A DNA stretch of 64,000 nt, taken from positions 3,911,285 to 3,975,284 of the forward strand of contig CM046870.1 of the NCBI GenBank assembly GCA_025617745.1, in the 5' to 3' direction. This DNA comes from Heliocidaris erythrogramma (Eukaryota > Echinodermata > Echinoidea > Camarodonta > Echinometridae). The first letter of the stretch is position 1. Every line of letters begins with the position of its first letter. The position numbers and the translations under genes were made by a program. Shown here piece after piece: positions 36,520 through 47,025 of the stretch. The notes under the pieces are model-generated. The model had not been told where the DNA came from. It searched no databases and saw only the letters and a program-made list of their open reading frames with translations.

Positions 36520-37150
36520 TTCCCAAAATTCTACGGTTAATCCATCTCCACTAGGAGTCTTATTAAGTTTCATATTTTTCAATGCCTGAGTTATTTCTGA
36601 TTTTGTTATTCTACCTTCACATACACCAGCCTCCTCCTTTGTCAACTTTGGTCCTTTTATATTCCGAACATAATCTCTAATCTCATTTTAATCTTCTTTA
36701 ATGAACTATACAATTTCGAATAGCATTTATGAACATAATTCATAATCTAACTCATATTGTGTTCTTTAAAGAAGTTATTGATTCTCCATCTGTACAAAAT
36801 ATTTCACATTCGTTTCTCCTCTTTCATAATACTGTACTCGAGATCTGACTCGTGCACCTACACACTGCTTATGATAGTACTGTTCTAGTTTTCGTATGAT
36901 ATATCTTTGTCATATTTCAATATTCTTTCACGGACCCCACTAATAATATCTTTAGTTGAAGATTAATAATCTTCATTTACGAGAAGAGAATTGTTGAGCT
37001 TCCAGTACCCTCTACCTCGATCAATAACCATTGCAACAGTAACTGCACAATGATTAGGGCATAAAGCTAAATTTTTTAAACATGCTCGTCTCACGTATAG
37101 ACCAGTTCTATTTAGCACATGTCCCAAATGACTGCAAATATCAACAGATA
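36520..37150 (-). mobile_element. Tx1/L1-like LINE remnant
   Basis: Minus-strand, heavily frameshifted. Near 36540-36660 the translation gives LTKEEAGVCEGRITKSEI followed by ALKNMKLNKTPSGDGLTVEF, the start of an L1/Tx1-type RT, close to the one at 10.1 kb. Further upstream in the element (about 37000) GRGYWKLNNSLL is the endonuclease-RT linker motif. The catalytic part of RT is absent. Confidence 0.75.
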
Positions 37151-37564
37151 TTTTTAAAAATGGAGGGTCCCCTTTTTGTACACCTTAGAAATATCACCCT
37201 GGGAGTGATAGAGGTGCCTCATGAATAACTTTTGTTTCCTTCTTTAAAAATAATACTTCCACCTGGATATCATGGAATGCACCATTGAGGCATAAATGAA
37301 TAATAATTGCAGGACATTCATGACCGCATATCAAGTATTCGTGTCAGTGGATTTCAGAAATTGTCACAGATGACCTTGCTCATGCTCAGATTGCACCTAC
37401 GAACTGGCTTATTGACATAAACAATCTGCAACAAGCCAAAAGTCTATCCTAGAAGGCATTCTGAGATATGTACTTCTATACGTAAATTGTCTGTTTTCGC
37501 CATATATCAACTAAGCTAAATTTCTTGACCAAATGATTATACTCTGGTATAACTGGTTATACTC
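37151..37564. other. No gene seen
   Basis: Anonymous sequence between the LINE remnant and a minisatellite. Confidence 0.35.
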
Positions 37565-38002
37565 TGCAAAAAGGAAGACAGAAAGAAGAAAAAAAAAAAA
37601 GAAATACATAAGGCAAAAAAGAAGACAGAGAGGAGAAAAACAAAGAAATACATAAGGAAAAAGAAGAGAGGAGAAAAACAAAGAAATATACATAAGGAAA
37701 AAGGAAGCCAGAGAGAAGAAAAACAAAGAAATACATCAGGAAAAAGGAAGACAGAGAGAAGAAAAACAAAGAAATACATAAAGAAATAAAATGAAGATAA
37801 TTATAGAGAAGAAAAAACAAAGAAATACATAAACAAATAAAAAGAAGATATAGAGAAGAAAAACAAAGAAATACATAAAGCAACAAGACAGAGAGAAGAA
37901 AAACAAAGAAATACATGAGAAAATGAAGACAAGGGAGAGGAAAAACAACAAAATCTTAAGGAAAGAATGAAGATAGAGGAAAGAAAAAAAAACAAAGAAA
38001 TA
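37565..38002. repeat. Purine-rich minisatellite, 38-45 bp
   Basis: About ten units of the form gaagacagagagaagaaaaa + caaagaaatacataaggaaa. The strand is nearly all purine with C/T only at fixed places, so it could adopt triplex structure. Long hydrophobic minus-strand frames here (FFVFLLS-type repeats) are artefacts of composition. Confidence 0.92.
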
Positions 38003-38389
38003 TTATAGTACTGCTGGCACGCCAGCTGTGTTGGTCATCATACACACGTGGATATTGGATAAACGACGACTGTCATTACATTTATCATGCGTTCTTTTCA
38101 GCTGCTTGCAAAAGATGAATTATGATTTTGATTGATTTATAGCAAAACGCCATGTTAAAAAAAAATCAGCGAGGGTAAGATTGATCAAGTATAAATTTGT
38201 CTTTAAAAGTATCGTATTTTGCTGCCGTCCCTTTGCTTTTGAAGCCGTCCCTGTGAGTTTAAAGAGTGAGAACGCATCTTGGAATCGTTCATGCCTTATC
38301 AGTTCACATAGGGTTTGCGTGCAAATTCTCTTTCACAGTGGAGCGCGGAGAGTGATCTCCTGGTAATCGATTAACTATTTTGACGTCAA
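38003..38389. other. No gene seen
   Basis: A plus frame at 38181-38366 has no known motif. Confidence 0.35.
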
Positions 38390-38444
38390 TTTATTACGGG
38401 TTTGCGTTATAACGGTTTTGCGTTAATTTACTACACTGGTTATT

Positions 38445-38575
38445 CCGAAAGTTCGTTTATCCGAGGGTTCATAATTCCGGAAATAAAATAGGGTTCATGA
38501 TGCCAAAAATTAAATAGGGTTCGAAATTCCGAAAATCGAATAAGGTTTGCAATTCCGAAAATAAAAAAAATAGCC
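38445..38575. repeat. 26-bp minisatellite, 'ttccgaaaata' type
   Basis: About four degenerate 26-base monomers of the form AGGGTTCATAATTCCGGAAA + taaaat. The period equals that of the GGGTCGCTATTCATAAT arrays elsewhere in the window, with a different sequence. It is preceded by gttattccgaaagttcgttt. Confidence 0.7.
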
Positions 38576-38934
38576 GGATCCAAGGGTAAAAGCGATAGGG
38601 TCACGATATATTTCCGTCTGAAGGGACAGTTGATTTATCTCTTAACTAAACAATTTATTGGTGGACCCAGGGGTCAGAGAATTGCATCTCCCCCACCTCT
38701 TCCCATGAAAAACGGGAGAAAGAAGAAGATGAGAAGAAGGAAGGGAAGAAAAGCGAATGGAGACGAAAAAATAAGAAGGAAAGGGAGGGAAATAGTTGCA
38801 AGAAATAACATTTTAAGCTTACTTTAAACATCTTACGTTACACAGTATGTCAAAATAATTACATTCGGCATGTGGGTATTCATTATTAGAGAAAATCAGT
38901 TTGCAACATGAAAAATCATACTGGATTATGAAAC
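38576..38934. other. No gene seen; purine-rich stretch
   Basis: gaagaagatgagaagaaggaaggg-type purine tract at 38710-38790. No gene supported. Confidence 0.4.
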
Positions 38935-38938
38935 TTTA

Positions 38939-39127
38939 ACTATTTCTCTACCATGCAGTCAGTGAATGCCCCGTCCGATTTGGTGAAGTAGGGAGGAAGA
39001 AATATGGATTTTTTGTAAAGTATATCATGGGTCCCCTTCTTCCATCCTTTATCACTTGGATGTTCTTGCCATCCACATAACAAATAGTCAAAGTAGACAG
39101 GTTTACTTACAGTTTCTGGCAACAACT
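38939..39127 (-). CDS. Weak candidate 3'-terminal exon
   Basis: Minus-strand open frame of about 60 codons from a pyrimidine-rich stretch (tttttgttattgttgttgcaag, a possible acceptor) to a TAG. It has non-repetitive composition (SKPVYFDYLLCGWQEHP early, FTDCMVEK at the end). I recognise no family. A competing GTAAGT donor lies inside it at about 39108, so it may be chance. Confidence 0.18.
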
Positions 39128-39547
39128 TGCAACAACAATAACAAAAACAAAAATAAGAACTATGATAACTACATGACAAATGAATCAGTTTCATAGCAAT
39201 CACTGTAAACAAAAACAAAACAATAACTTCCTTTTCAAACTATTGAAAAGGAGTGAGGAATTGTTCATTGAGCTTTGAGTCTCCCTTCTGTCAAACTTGG
39301 ATGGAAGTGACTTATGACATATATTACAACAATCCCTATTATTAACGACTGGACCAATTCAGGCGGGGTCTTCAATGACTAGTGGAGAAACACTTAAAAA
39401 TTTGAGTCATTTTGAAACTACATGTACATGTACACTGTGATATATATGATCTATAAAGCTAAGTTTAAAAATGCTTACCCCAAAGATAATGAAAATGACA
39501 TACAGGTCCCAACAATGATAGCTGAAATCTTTTTAAAACAACCACTT
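39128..39547. other. No gene seen
   Basis: AT-rich anonymous sequence. Confidence 0.35.
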
Positions 39548-39690
39548 TGTAAATATCGGCCCAAATCTTGTCCGTGATATTCCAACATTTAATACAGAAT
39601 TCCACTCATTCTTAAAAGAAGCGCAAGATCACACAACGTTTTTCTCTCCAGTTACTACTAATGAACTCATTGACATTTTTAATAATCACC
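39548..39690 (+). mobile_element. CR1-like LINE fragment, EN-RT linker
   Basis: A short open stretch reads IGPNLVRDIPTFNTEF and then FFSPVTTNELIDIFNN, the conserved segment just before RT in CR1-superfamily LINEs (compare FINIGPDLASKI at 3.1-3.2 kb). Both sides are unrelated, so this is an isolated scrap. Confidence 0.65.
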
Positions 39691-40394
39691 TTTAACAACT
39701 TTAAGTTGTTAAAATGGGTTTTACAGACGGCGGCTAACATTTATGTTTGCCGATACGCGGCCAGCTGGTGTTGGAATGTAAATGAAGAATTTGCGCTCAT
39801 TGTATGGTTAAACGCGCCGCCTTTTGATGTTAGTGTTGTAAAGAATTGTGAGTTCTCACGGTATTGAGACAGGATATAGAAAGTAAAATCGCGTCATTTC
39901 ATGCTTGGATTTTATGGAGATAGGAGCTTTGATTTAGCTGTTCTGATGTTTTAATTTGATTACCCACCCATTGTTTCCCTCCCATTGTAATAATTTGGTC
40001 ATATTTTAGTAATTTGATAGTTATTTAAAATTTATTATAGGTGTTGGGTGGAAATGAAATGGGCGCCAAGTGAATATTGTATTTAATTGTACGATGGGTA
40101 TTAGCCGAATAGAATAAACTAGTCAGGTATTGATTGATATGCAAATGATTGCAGTTTGGATTAAATGAGTGATTGGAATAGGTAGTGCAAACTGGATGTT
40201 GGTAGCTAAGTTCATACTCACGAGCAGCAATGATAGTACATGATTCACTTGACATTGGAGATATTTTGATGTTAAAATGTATTTGAAATATTTAAAAAGA
40301 TATATGGGTAGTGTCACCAAGCTGGTGGGACGCATTTCCAAGTCACACTAATACGTTCCGGCCTGATGAAATGACCCATGTATTGAAGGTTAGT
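39691..40394. other. No gene seen
   Basis: AT-rich, no recognisable motif. Confidence 0.35.
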
Positions 40395-40403
40395 GGGGTC
40401 TGC

Positions 40404-41030
40404 TCGCTAGTCATAAGGACCGCTATTCATAATAAAACATAAGGATCGCTATTCATAATACGGAAAGAGGATCGCTATTCATAATACCAAATCAGGGTCG
40501 TTAATCATAAGGGTCCCTATTCATAATACGAAAATAGGGTCGCTATTCATAAACGTCGCTATTCATAAAGGTCAATATTCATAAAGGTCAATATTCATAA
40601 GGGTCGCTATTCATAATCGAAGAAGAGGGTCGCTATTCATAATCGGAGAAGAGGGTCGCTATTCATAATCAAAGAAGAGGGTCGCTATTCATAATCAGAG
40701 AAGAGGGTCGCTATTCATAATCAAAGAAGAGGGTCGCTATTCATAATCGGAGAAGAGGGTCGCTATTCATAATCGAAGAAGAGGGTCGCTATTCATAATC
40801 AGAGAAGAGGGTTGCTATTCATAATCACAGAAGAGGGACGCTATTCATAATCACAGAAGAGGGTCGCTATTCATAATCGAAGAAGTGGGTCGCTATTCAT
40901 AATCAGAGAAGAGGGTCGCTATTCATAATCGGAGTAGAGGGTCGCTATTCATAATCACAGAAGAGGGTCGCTATTCATAACCACAGAAGAGGGGGTATAG
41001 CGGCAATCGGTAATTGTGAGCCCCTGTGCC
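40404..41030. repeat. 26-bp minisatellite, GGGTCGCTATTCATAAT type (solo locus)
   Basis: Begins GGGGTCTGCTCGCTAGTCATAAGG, then irregular short units, then about 15 regular 26-base monomers (GGGTCGCTATTCATAATCGAAGAAGA with variants). It ends near gcctatgtaacccc. The start is the same as the terminus of the foldback element at 53.5 kb. I could find no convincing target duplication around it, so it may be a solo arm or a partial element. Confidence 0.85.
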
Positions 41031-41193
41031 TATGTAACCCCGTTAACAATTTGCTATTTAATGTACTGCTTTCGCCAAGCTCATAGGAAGGTTTGATGTT
41101 GTGGAATTTGTTGGAATAAATTGTAAGTGTGATATTGGCCATATTCTGAATCTTGCACCGTTTTAATGATATATAGCAGGTAGGGTCACTACT
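41031..41193. other. No gene seen
   Basis: Spacer between the minisatellite and the inverted-repeat element. Confidence 0.3.
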
Positions 41194-41844
41194 GTCCCGC
41201 CTGCTAAATTTTTTTTTTCCAACGAACTTTTTGTCCCTGTCCTCCCTGGCGCATGCGCACCTGATCCTTTCCGATCTAAATCAATTTCGCAATCACAGGG
41301 TTTATTCCATAAGCGATATAATGACGGTTGCTCCCAGCGTCTTGCTGTGGCGAGATGCGTTAGCCCTCGGACATTTAACCTGAGGTATGTGGTTTCGACT
41401 CTCAGTTTGGACATTTACAAAAATAACGTCTTGTATTTTTATTTTTACTAAAAGTAGGATGAAACTTTGAAACCCCATCCACACTATGAACATGGCAAAC
41501 AAAGAAGCGGACAAAATATACAGCTCCTCATTGTACCTTCCACAATTGCCCTGGTAGACAAAAGAACATCCCTTCATTGCTATTATGTAAAAAATATGTA
41601 GAACAGGTGTCACATGCATATTCACCTGTTCTGCTTAATTTACATAATAGTAATGAAGGGATGTTCTTTTGTCTACCAGAGCAATTGTGGAGGGTACAAT
41701 GAGGAGCTGTATATTTTGTTCGCTCTCTTTGTCACCGTGTTCATAGTGCAAACTCCAAGCATTGTAGGGCTATTTCAAAGTTGCGCATGCGTCAAGGAAG
41801 ATAGTGACAAAAAGTTCGTGGGAAAAAAGTTCGCGTCCCGCCTG
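41194..41844. mobile_element. Inverted-repeat element with 10-bp target duplication
   Basis: GTCCCGCCTG occurs at 41194-41203 and at 41835-41844. Between them lies an element whose ends are inverted copies (CACGAACTTTTTGTC-type words and GCGCATGCG, about 60 bp) and whose centre is a second inverted repeat: 41482-41609 against 41623-41749, about 90% matched, around a 13-base loop. The left half holds about 190 bp extra between outer and inner arms. A 9-10-bp duplication suggests a Mutator-like origin, by inference. No transposase. Confidence 0.8.
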
Positions 41845-42561
41845 TGAATGGCGCCGCGCGTCGTTCGGATGCAGGGGCTTATTGGGGCCCTGGACCTTAG
41901 CTTGGGGGCGTGGATGGGGGCTCGCCTGTTCTATGCAGTGGAGTCGTCAGAAATACCTCTAGAAGGCAAGGGGGTTTGGAGAGGTGCTGTCTGTTGGTGG
42001 CCCTTATGCAGAAAGCATCCGATGGTTAGCATGGATGGCCATGCTTGGTGCAGAGTGATGTAGGTAATGAGAAAGAAAGGAAATCAAAGAAAAATATCCC
42101 GGGTCCTTCCTGAAGTGAGGCTAAGGTAACAATGAATGCATGAGTTGGAATGTCTGCTCTCTAAGCATATTCACTTTGAAGTAATTCTACCAGCTCGTCA
42201 AGAGTATTACACTGTAATTTATTTTGATGTGTACTAAATTGTCATGATGTACGATACGAATTAATCTCCATTAAATCCTTGGCATGCATTGGTCAAAGTA
42301 AATTGAAACTCGTTAGTGGTGTCTGTAATAAGAAAGCCAAAAAAAGTTCTGGCTGTGACGGTATTGCGAATTATTCTATTAAGGTATAACAATCAAGAAA
42401 ATCACAAATATGGCAATTAATGTATCACTAGAAATTGGGAAGCTTACAGATGGCAATCGTATAAGTTTTATGTCAACTGCGTATATGATGATTATAAAAA
42501 CAACATAAATAAAAGCTCTTCTCAGCATGTGGAATATCCGAGGATTCGCCAGAAATATAGC
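41845..42561. other. No gene seen
   Basis: GC-richer to about 42060, with a motif-free plus frame, then AT-rich. Confidence 0.35.
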
Positions 42562-43133
42562 GATGTTTTGATGTCGTCATACGAGGGATCGATCCTGCTT
42601 AAGCAGACGACGTCCTATAATGAATGAACGTAATTGCAATGCAATTATTTATCAAATTATAAAGAGTTTGGTACATTTAAACATGACCTTATTTCACACC
42701 ATTCTAAAAGGGAAAGTGAACTGATTCTGATAACTAAAACCGTTTGATTGTAAATACACAGGAGAAGGGTCAATGATCAATGAAATAAACCCCATTTTCA
42801 AATTGAAAAGCCCTGCGAATAATAGCTGGATGGTATTCGTTCCCTCTTGAAACGCCGAACATGCCGCGGTGCAAGCAGCTGAAAATACAATGGCGTCTTA
42901 TTTTGTTTACAAGTGACTGATTCCTTTATTTTTTTAACGCTGCATTTTTCATCAAAATAATACCATACACGAAGTTAAGAGTGAGGCAACAGACTAACAT
43001 TACGACTGACGCTAGTCAAGTAAGAGAAATAAGTGAAGAGGAGATGACAAAACAGGCACTGAAAAATGTGTATAATGTTATGGGACATCGTCTGCTTAGA
43101 CAGGACTCGCCCCTCTTGTGTCGTCACACATCT
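42562..43133. mobile_element. Possible MITE with about 58-bp inverted ends
   Basis: The segment 42562-42620 (ending TGCTTAAGCAGACGACGTCC) is matched inversely at 43078-43133 (GGACATCGTCTGCTTAGACA), with gaps. The arms are clear but the exact ends and the target duplication are not. A plus frame at 42981-43193 crosses the right arm and has no domain. Confidence 0.4.
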
Positions 43134-43309
43134 CAGCAGCGTTCAAGGAGCTTTTCAGCTGCTATATCGGGGCTGTATTTTACCGTTTTATAATTGATAA
43201 TAATCATTAATTCAAATGTTTCCAAGCTTTAAATTTGGATAACCTTGTTTAATTTATGCCATCTATGCAATAATAAGTATTAAGCCAATATTTAAAATCA
43301 TCAGTGTTC

Positions 43310-44990
43310 TACTTTAAAAAAATTATTAACGAAATTGCTAGTCCTCTAGCCCACATATTTAATGTTTCTTTTACAAACGGAATAGTTCCAAATAAAATAA
43401 AAATAGCTAAAGTAATTCAAATTTATAAAAAAGTAACAAGCAAGATACCGGTAACTATCGCCCTATCTCACTCTTAACTTAATTTCATAAGATTCTTGAA
43501 AAATAGTATATTCTCGAACTGCTAACTTCCTAAATAAGTACAACATTTTGTCTAAATTCAAATTTGGCTTCAGAATAAACATTCAACTACCCATGCATAA
43601 GTAATGTTTATTAATAAATTAGCTACAGCTATTGATGATTTTTCACACGCGGGCGGTATCTTCCTGGACTTCTGCGAGGCCTTCGATACCGTCGATGACA
43701 ATGTTCTTCTCTATAAACTTTCCCACTGTGGAATTCGTAGGAAGGCCTTGGAGTGGTTCAGGAATTACCTTACAGACCGTAAACAGTATGTTAATATAAG
43801 TGGTCATGAATCTCAAATGAGAAGTGTAACATACGGAGTGCTGCAGGGATCATTTCTTGGGCCACTCTTATTTACATCAATGATTTTCAAAATTGTTCTA
43901 ATAATCTTTCTTTTCTTTTATTTGCTGATGACGCCAACATTTTTCTCTCAAATCGTAAAGCTCAAATCCTCCTGGATACTGTATTAAACTTTCTATTGTG
44001 AATTAAATTTAGTATTAAACTGGATCCAAGCAAACAAACTGCCACTTACTATAAACAAAACAAGCTTCATTTTATTCAGCAAATCTATTGAACATCTACC
44101 AGGACCAGTTTTATTAAACGACAACTTTGTCTACTCCATAACTATATTTCTCCTCTCCTTTTTGTAGCTCAGATGGTTTTTTCCTATATTATTTGACTTA
44201 TGTAACCAACGTTTATTATTGATAGTTTCATTATGATTTTCTGTATATAGTTTTTTCCGTTGAGTAAGTCTTGTTTTCACATTTATGTAATCTTCGCCTA
44301 CTTTATAAAAAAATGTTATGTTTTATTTTGCTACTTTTAATTAGTACATTCTTATTACTTGTCGTACGTGTACGATAGTCTTGTAGCCGTACTAATGTGT
44401 TTTCTTAGTGTATTTTTTAATCAGTTATTTAGGTAAGGACCCCATTGGAAATAAGCCATTTCGGCTTTCATGGCTATCCTGTCATGGTACCTGGTTATGC
44501 TTGTATTGCAATATACCTGACGAATAAAATCATATCAAATCAACGACAACATTTTTGTTCAAGTTGGAACAACCAAATTCTAAGGAATGCACATTGACAA
44601 CAAATTAACTTGGAAAACACACATAAACAATATAAGTAAACTCATATCGAGAAATACAAGAGTCATTGGCAAACGTAAAGCTTCATTTCCTAACCATGTC
44701 TTATTTTCTTTATATTCTATACTAATAATTCCATATTTAAACTATGGAATCCATGCATGGGAGAATAGTGGTAAATCCCTTATCAAGCAACTTCTACTTG
44801 TACAAAAACGGGCTATTAGAACAATCAATAATACAATTTTTCGTATCCACACAACCCCAATCGTCCACTCTTGTAATACTCTTAAGATTCACGAACCATT
44901 TACATATAATCTAGGAATATTCATGTTTCAACTTACAAAGCATAAACTTCCTAACCCTGTATAACAGAGTATATCATCCATATAATATAT
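43310..44990 (+). mobile_element. CR1-like LINE, degraded, with nested insertion
   Basis: Plus-strand pol remnant. RT begins near 43325 (KIINEIASPLAHIFN). The palm at 43604-43987 has IFLDFCEAFDTVDDNVLL and a mutated VLQGSFLGPLLF (Q-G-S kept). The catalytic box is out of frame after 43890 (gctgatgacgccaacattt encodes ADDANI in another frame). After the nested insertion, HIDNKLTWKTHINNI and YLNYGIHAWENS (44587-44964) form the thumb. Multiple frameshifts and stops; inactive. Confidence 0.87.
44126..44542 (+). mobile_element. CR1-type 3'-end insertion with 8-bp target duplication
   Basis: ACGACAAC stands at 44118-44125 and 44543-44550. Removing the insert brings two pieces of the host LINE frame together. 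The insert is a short LINE 3' end: ggaccccattggaaataagc, then tttcatggctatcctgtcat, ending in GACGAATAAAATCATATC. A strongly 5'-truncated copy with a short A/T-rich tail is typical of LINE retrotransposition. Confidence 0.85.
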
Positions 44991-45018
44991 ATATAATATA
45001 TATATATAACATATATAC

Positions 45019-45053
<35 letters not shown>

Positions 45054-45085
45054 AATATATATATATGTGTGTGTGTATGTGTGTG
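44990..45085. repeat. AT microsatellite, then GT run
   Basis: (TA)n for about 75 bp, then gtgtgtgtatgtgtgtgt. Confidence 0.9.
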
Positions 45086-45094
45086 TGTTTATAT

Positions 45095-45175
45095 TTCCTT
45101 GCAATTTTATTTATTTCCACGATATTTGCCAAAACTCTTGTGTATGTTATTTCCTTATACGATTGTTTATTATTA
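45095..45175. repeat. Short dispersed repeat, copy 1
   Basis: TTTATTTCCA-GA-TTGCCAA...TATGTTATTTCCTTA matches 46930-47005 in the same orientation. Function unknown. Confidence 0.5.
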
Positions 45176-45374
45176 TTCTAATGTATACATGTACCTCAAA
45201 GCGTTCGCTTGGATCCAGCTAAGGCACGCGGCTTGTCTTTGTTCGAAACTCACCTGACCCCAAGAAAGGAATTAAAGGAATTAATAGGGTTGAAGATTTA
45301 TTAATCTGTCGGTGAATAGATATGATGATGTTCACATATATATAGTAAAAAAAGATTATTCATTTGATATGTAT

Positions 45375-46745
45375 TCATCTATTATGAATGGTGTTTTTTC
45401 CTGACAAGATGAAAGTTGCACAGGTTATTCCTATATTTAAAAAAAAAGGTCAGTCAAACTTGTATTCAAATTATCGACCCATTTCCCTCCTTCCTGTATT
45501 TTCAAAAATCCTTGAGAAATGTATGTTTAATCGGATTATCTATTTTATTGACAAATTTCAATTGCTATACTGTAACCAATGTGGTTTCAGGTCTAAACAT
45601 TCAACCTCTTCTGCTCTTATTGAGTTTACTCATACCATTGCTAGAGCTATGGATAAAAGTGAAATATCAGTGAGTGTGTTTTTACACCTTTCAAAGGCTT
45701 TTGACTGTTTGAATCATAAGATATTATTAGACAAACTATCTTGTTATGGCATCAGAGGTATTCCTCTTAAGTGGTTTCAGAGCTATTTAGATGACCTTAA
45801 ACAATTCACAGTATATGAAAATAGTCAATCTCAAATGCAAAATATCTCATACGGAATTCTGCAATGATCAATTTTAGGCCCCCTCCTTTTTTCTAATTTT
45901 CTAGTTTCACGAAAGATTGGTGTTCTTAACAAACTTAACTACCTGCCAAGAAATATTTTATTATCTCTATATTATACCTTGATTTATCGTTTTCTTATAT
46001 ATTGTGATATTGTTTGGGCTGCAACTTCTCAACAGAATTTGTAAGGAATATACAAACTGCAAAAAAGAGCCGTGAGGATAATATGTAATTCTCCTTTTCT
46101 TGCCACCACCAAACCCTTATTTTCACAATTACAACTTTTGAATATATTTGATTTATATGAACTGAGACTAGCAATGTTTATGTATTGCAGTCGCCTGTTT
46201 TTTTTTTCCCCGCTTGTTTGCTATATATACACCTGTACTTGTACAGTCTTTTTTTTTCTATTTTAATGTTAATTTAATAATTTGGTCTGTTACTTTGTAT
46301 GTTACCTATATATGTCTACAAGTTATTAAGTAAGTGGGTCTTCTAGGAGGGTCTTCTTCTATTCATTATACTCATTCCCTACTCTATTCTCTAAAACTTC
46401 CTATTTCCCTTTCATCCTGTCTTATCCTTTCTTATCCTTTCCTTCGCTCTCTTCTTTGTATCCCCATTCTCGTCGACCCACGCCCTCTTTTGTGCTATTG
46501 TTTTGTACATGCAACCACACACCGGCACAATCATTTTTACCACGGGGTGGAATATCCAAGATCTCCAAAGATCTTTAATCTTAACCCCCACTCATTTATG
46601 TCTCTTGTTTTTCCGTACAACTGTTTATTCCTAATGTACTTGTTATGTTTTCATATTTTATATGTATGACAATTACGTGCAATTATGCACATGCATGTTG
46701 TTTTTATAATGAGTGAAATAAATGAATCTTGAATCTTGAATCTTG
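45375..46745 (+). mobile_element. CR1-like LINE, internally deleted, with 3' tail
   Basis: RT from FPDKMKVAQVIPIFKKKGQS and NYRPISLLPVFSKILEKC to FLHLSKAFDCLNHKILLDKL; a stop lies in the Q-G-S motif at 45865. At about 45900 the palm jumps directly into thumb sequence (RKIGVLNKLNYLPRNILLSL), so the catalytic ADD region is deleted. The 3' end at about 46690-46745 has gtgaaataaatgaatcttg followed by GAATCTT repeats, the short microsatellite tail seen on many CR1/L2-type elements. It cannot be active. Confidence 0.87.
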
Positions 46746-46780
46746 AATCTAGAATCTGGTGTCGCCGAAACCACTGTCCC

Positions 46781-46853
46781 GTCTCCGTGGTCCAGTGGTT
46801 AAGGCACTGGCGTCCTAAGCCAGCGACCCGGGGCTCGATTCCCGGCGGAGACA
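46781..46853 (+). tRNA. tRNA-Arg (anticodon CCT)
   Basis: 73 nt with a 7-bp acceptor stem (GTCTCCG/CGGAGAC) and discriminator A, D arm TGGTCCAGTGGTTAAGGC, anticodon stem CTGGC/GCCAG with loop GTCCTAA (U33, anticodon CCU, reads AGG) and T arm with CTCGATT. The layout and the AAGGCACTGGC-TCCTAAGCCAG core match the eukaryotic tRNA-Arg(CCT) family. It has no intron and no encoded CCA. TTTT at 46854-46857 is a Pol III terminator. The first loop base of the T arm is C where T is usual, a mild deviation. It lies 36 bp after the CR1-like tail. Confidence 0.93.
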
Positions 46854-46857
46854 TTTT
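46854..46857 (+). terminator. Pol III terminator of tRNA-Arg
   Basis: TTTT directly after the discriminator base. Confidence 0.75.
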
Positions 46858-46924
46858 GTCAAAAATTTAAAAAAGGGAGGACAGCTCTGGGGAACTTTGC
46901 CTTAAGTTACACAACCATTATTCT

Positions 46925-47005
46925 CTCATTTCCTTTCACATTGTATTTATTTCCAGGAGAGTTGCCAAGGCTGTTGTATATGTTATTTCCTTACGATTAT
47001 ATAAA
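46925..47005. repeat. Short dispersed repeat, copy 2
   Basis: Second copy of the 45095-45175 segment (ttatttccaggagagttgcc...tatgttatttccttacgat). Confidence 0.5.
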
Positions 47006-47025
47006 TATGGATTAGTACAACTTAC

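Noticed and set aside
37511-37995. Long hydrophobic minus-strand frames resembling multi-pass membrane proteins
   Set aside because: They are translations of the purine-rich minisatellite; every frame of the repeat stays open and gives F/L/S-rich nonsense.
40404-41030. CRISPR-like array
   Set aside because: The 26-bp monomers are contiguous and vary at a small core with no true spacers, the context is a eukaryotic transposon, and there are no cas genes.
41848-42063. Plus-strand 71-codon frame after the inverted-repeat element
   Set aside because: No motif, no splice context; probably a chance frame in GC-richer DNA.
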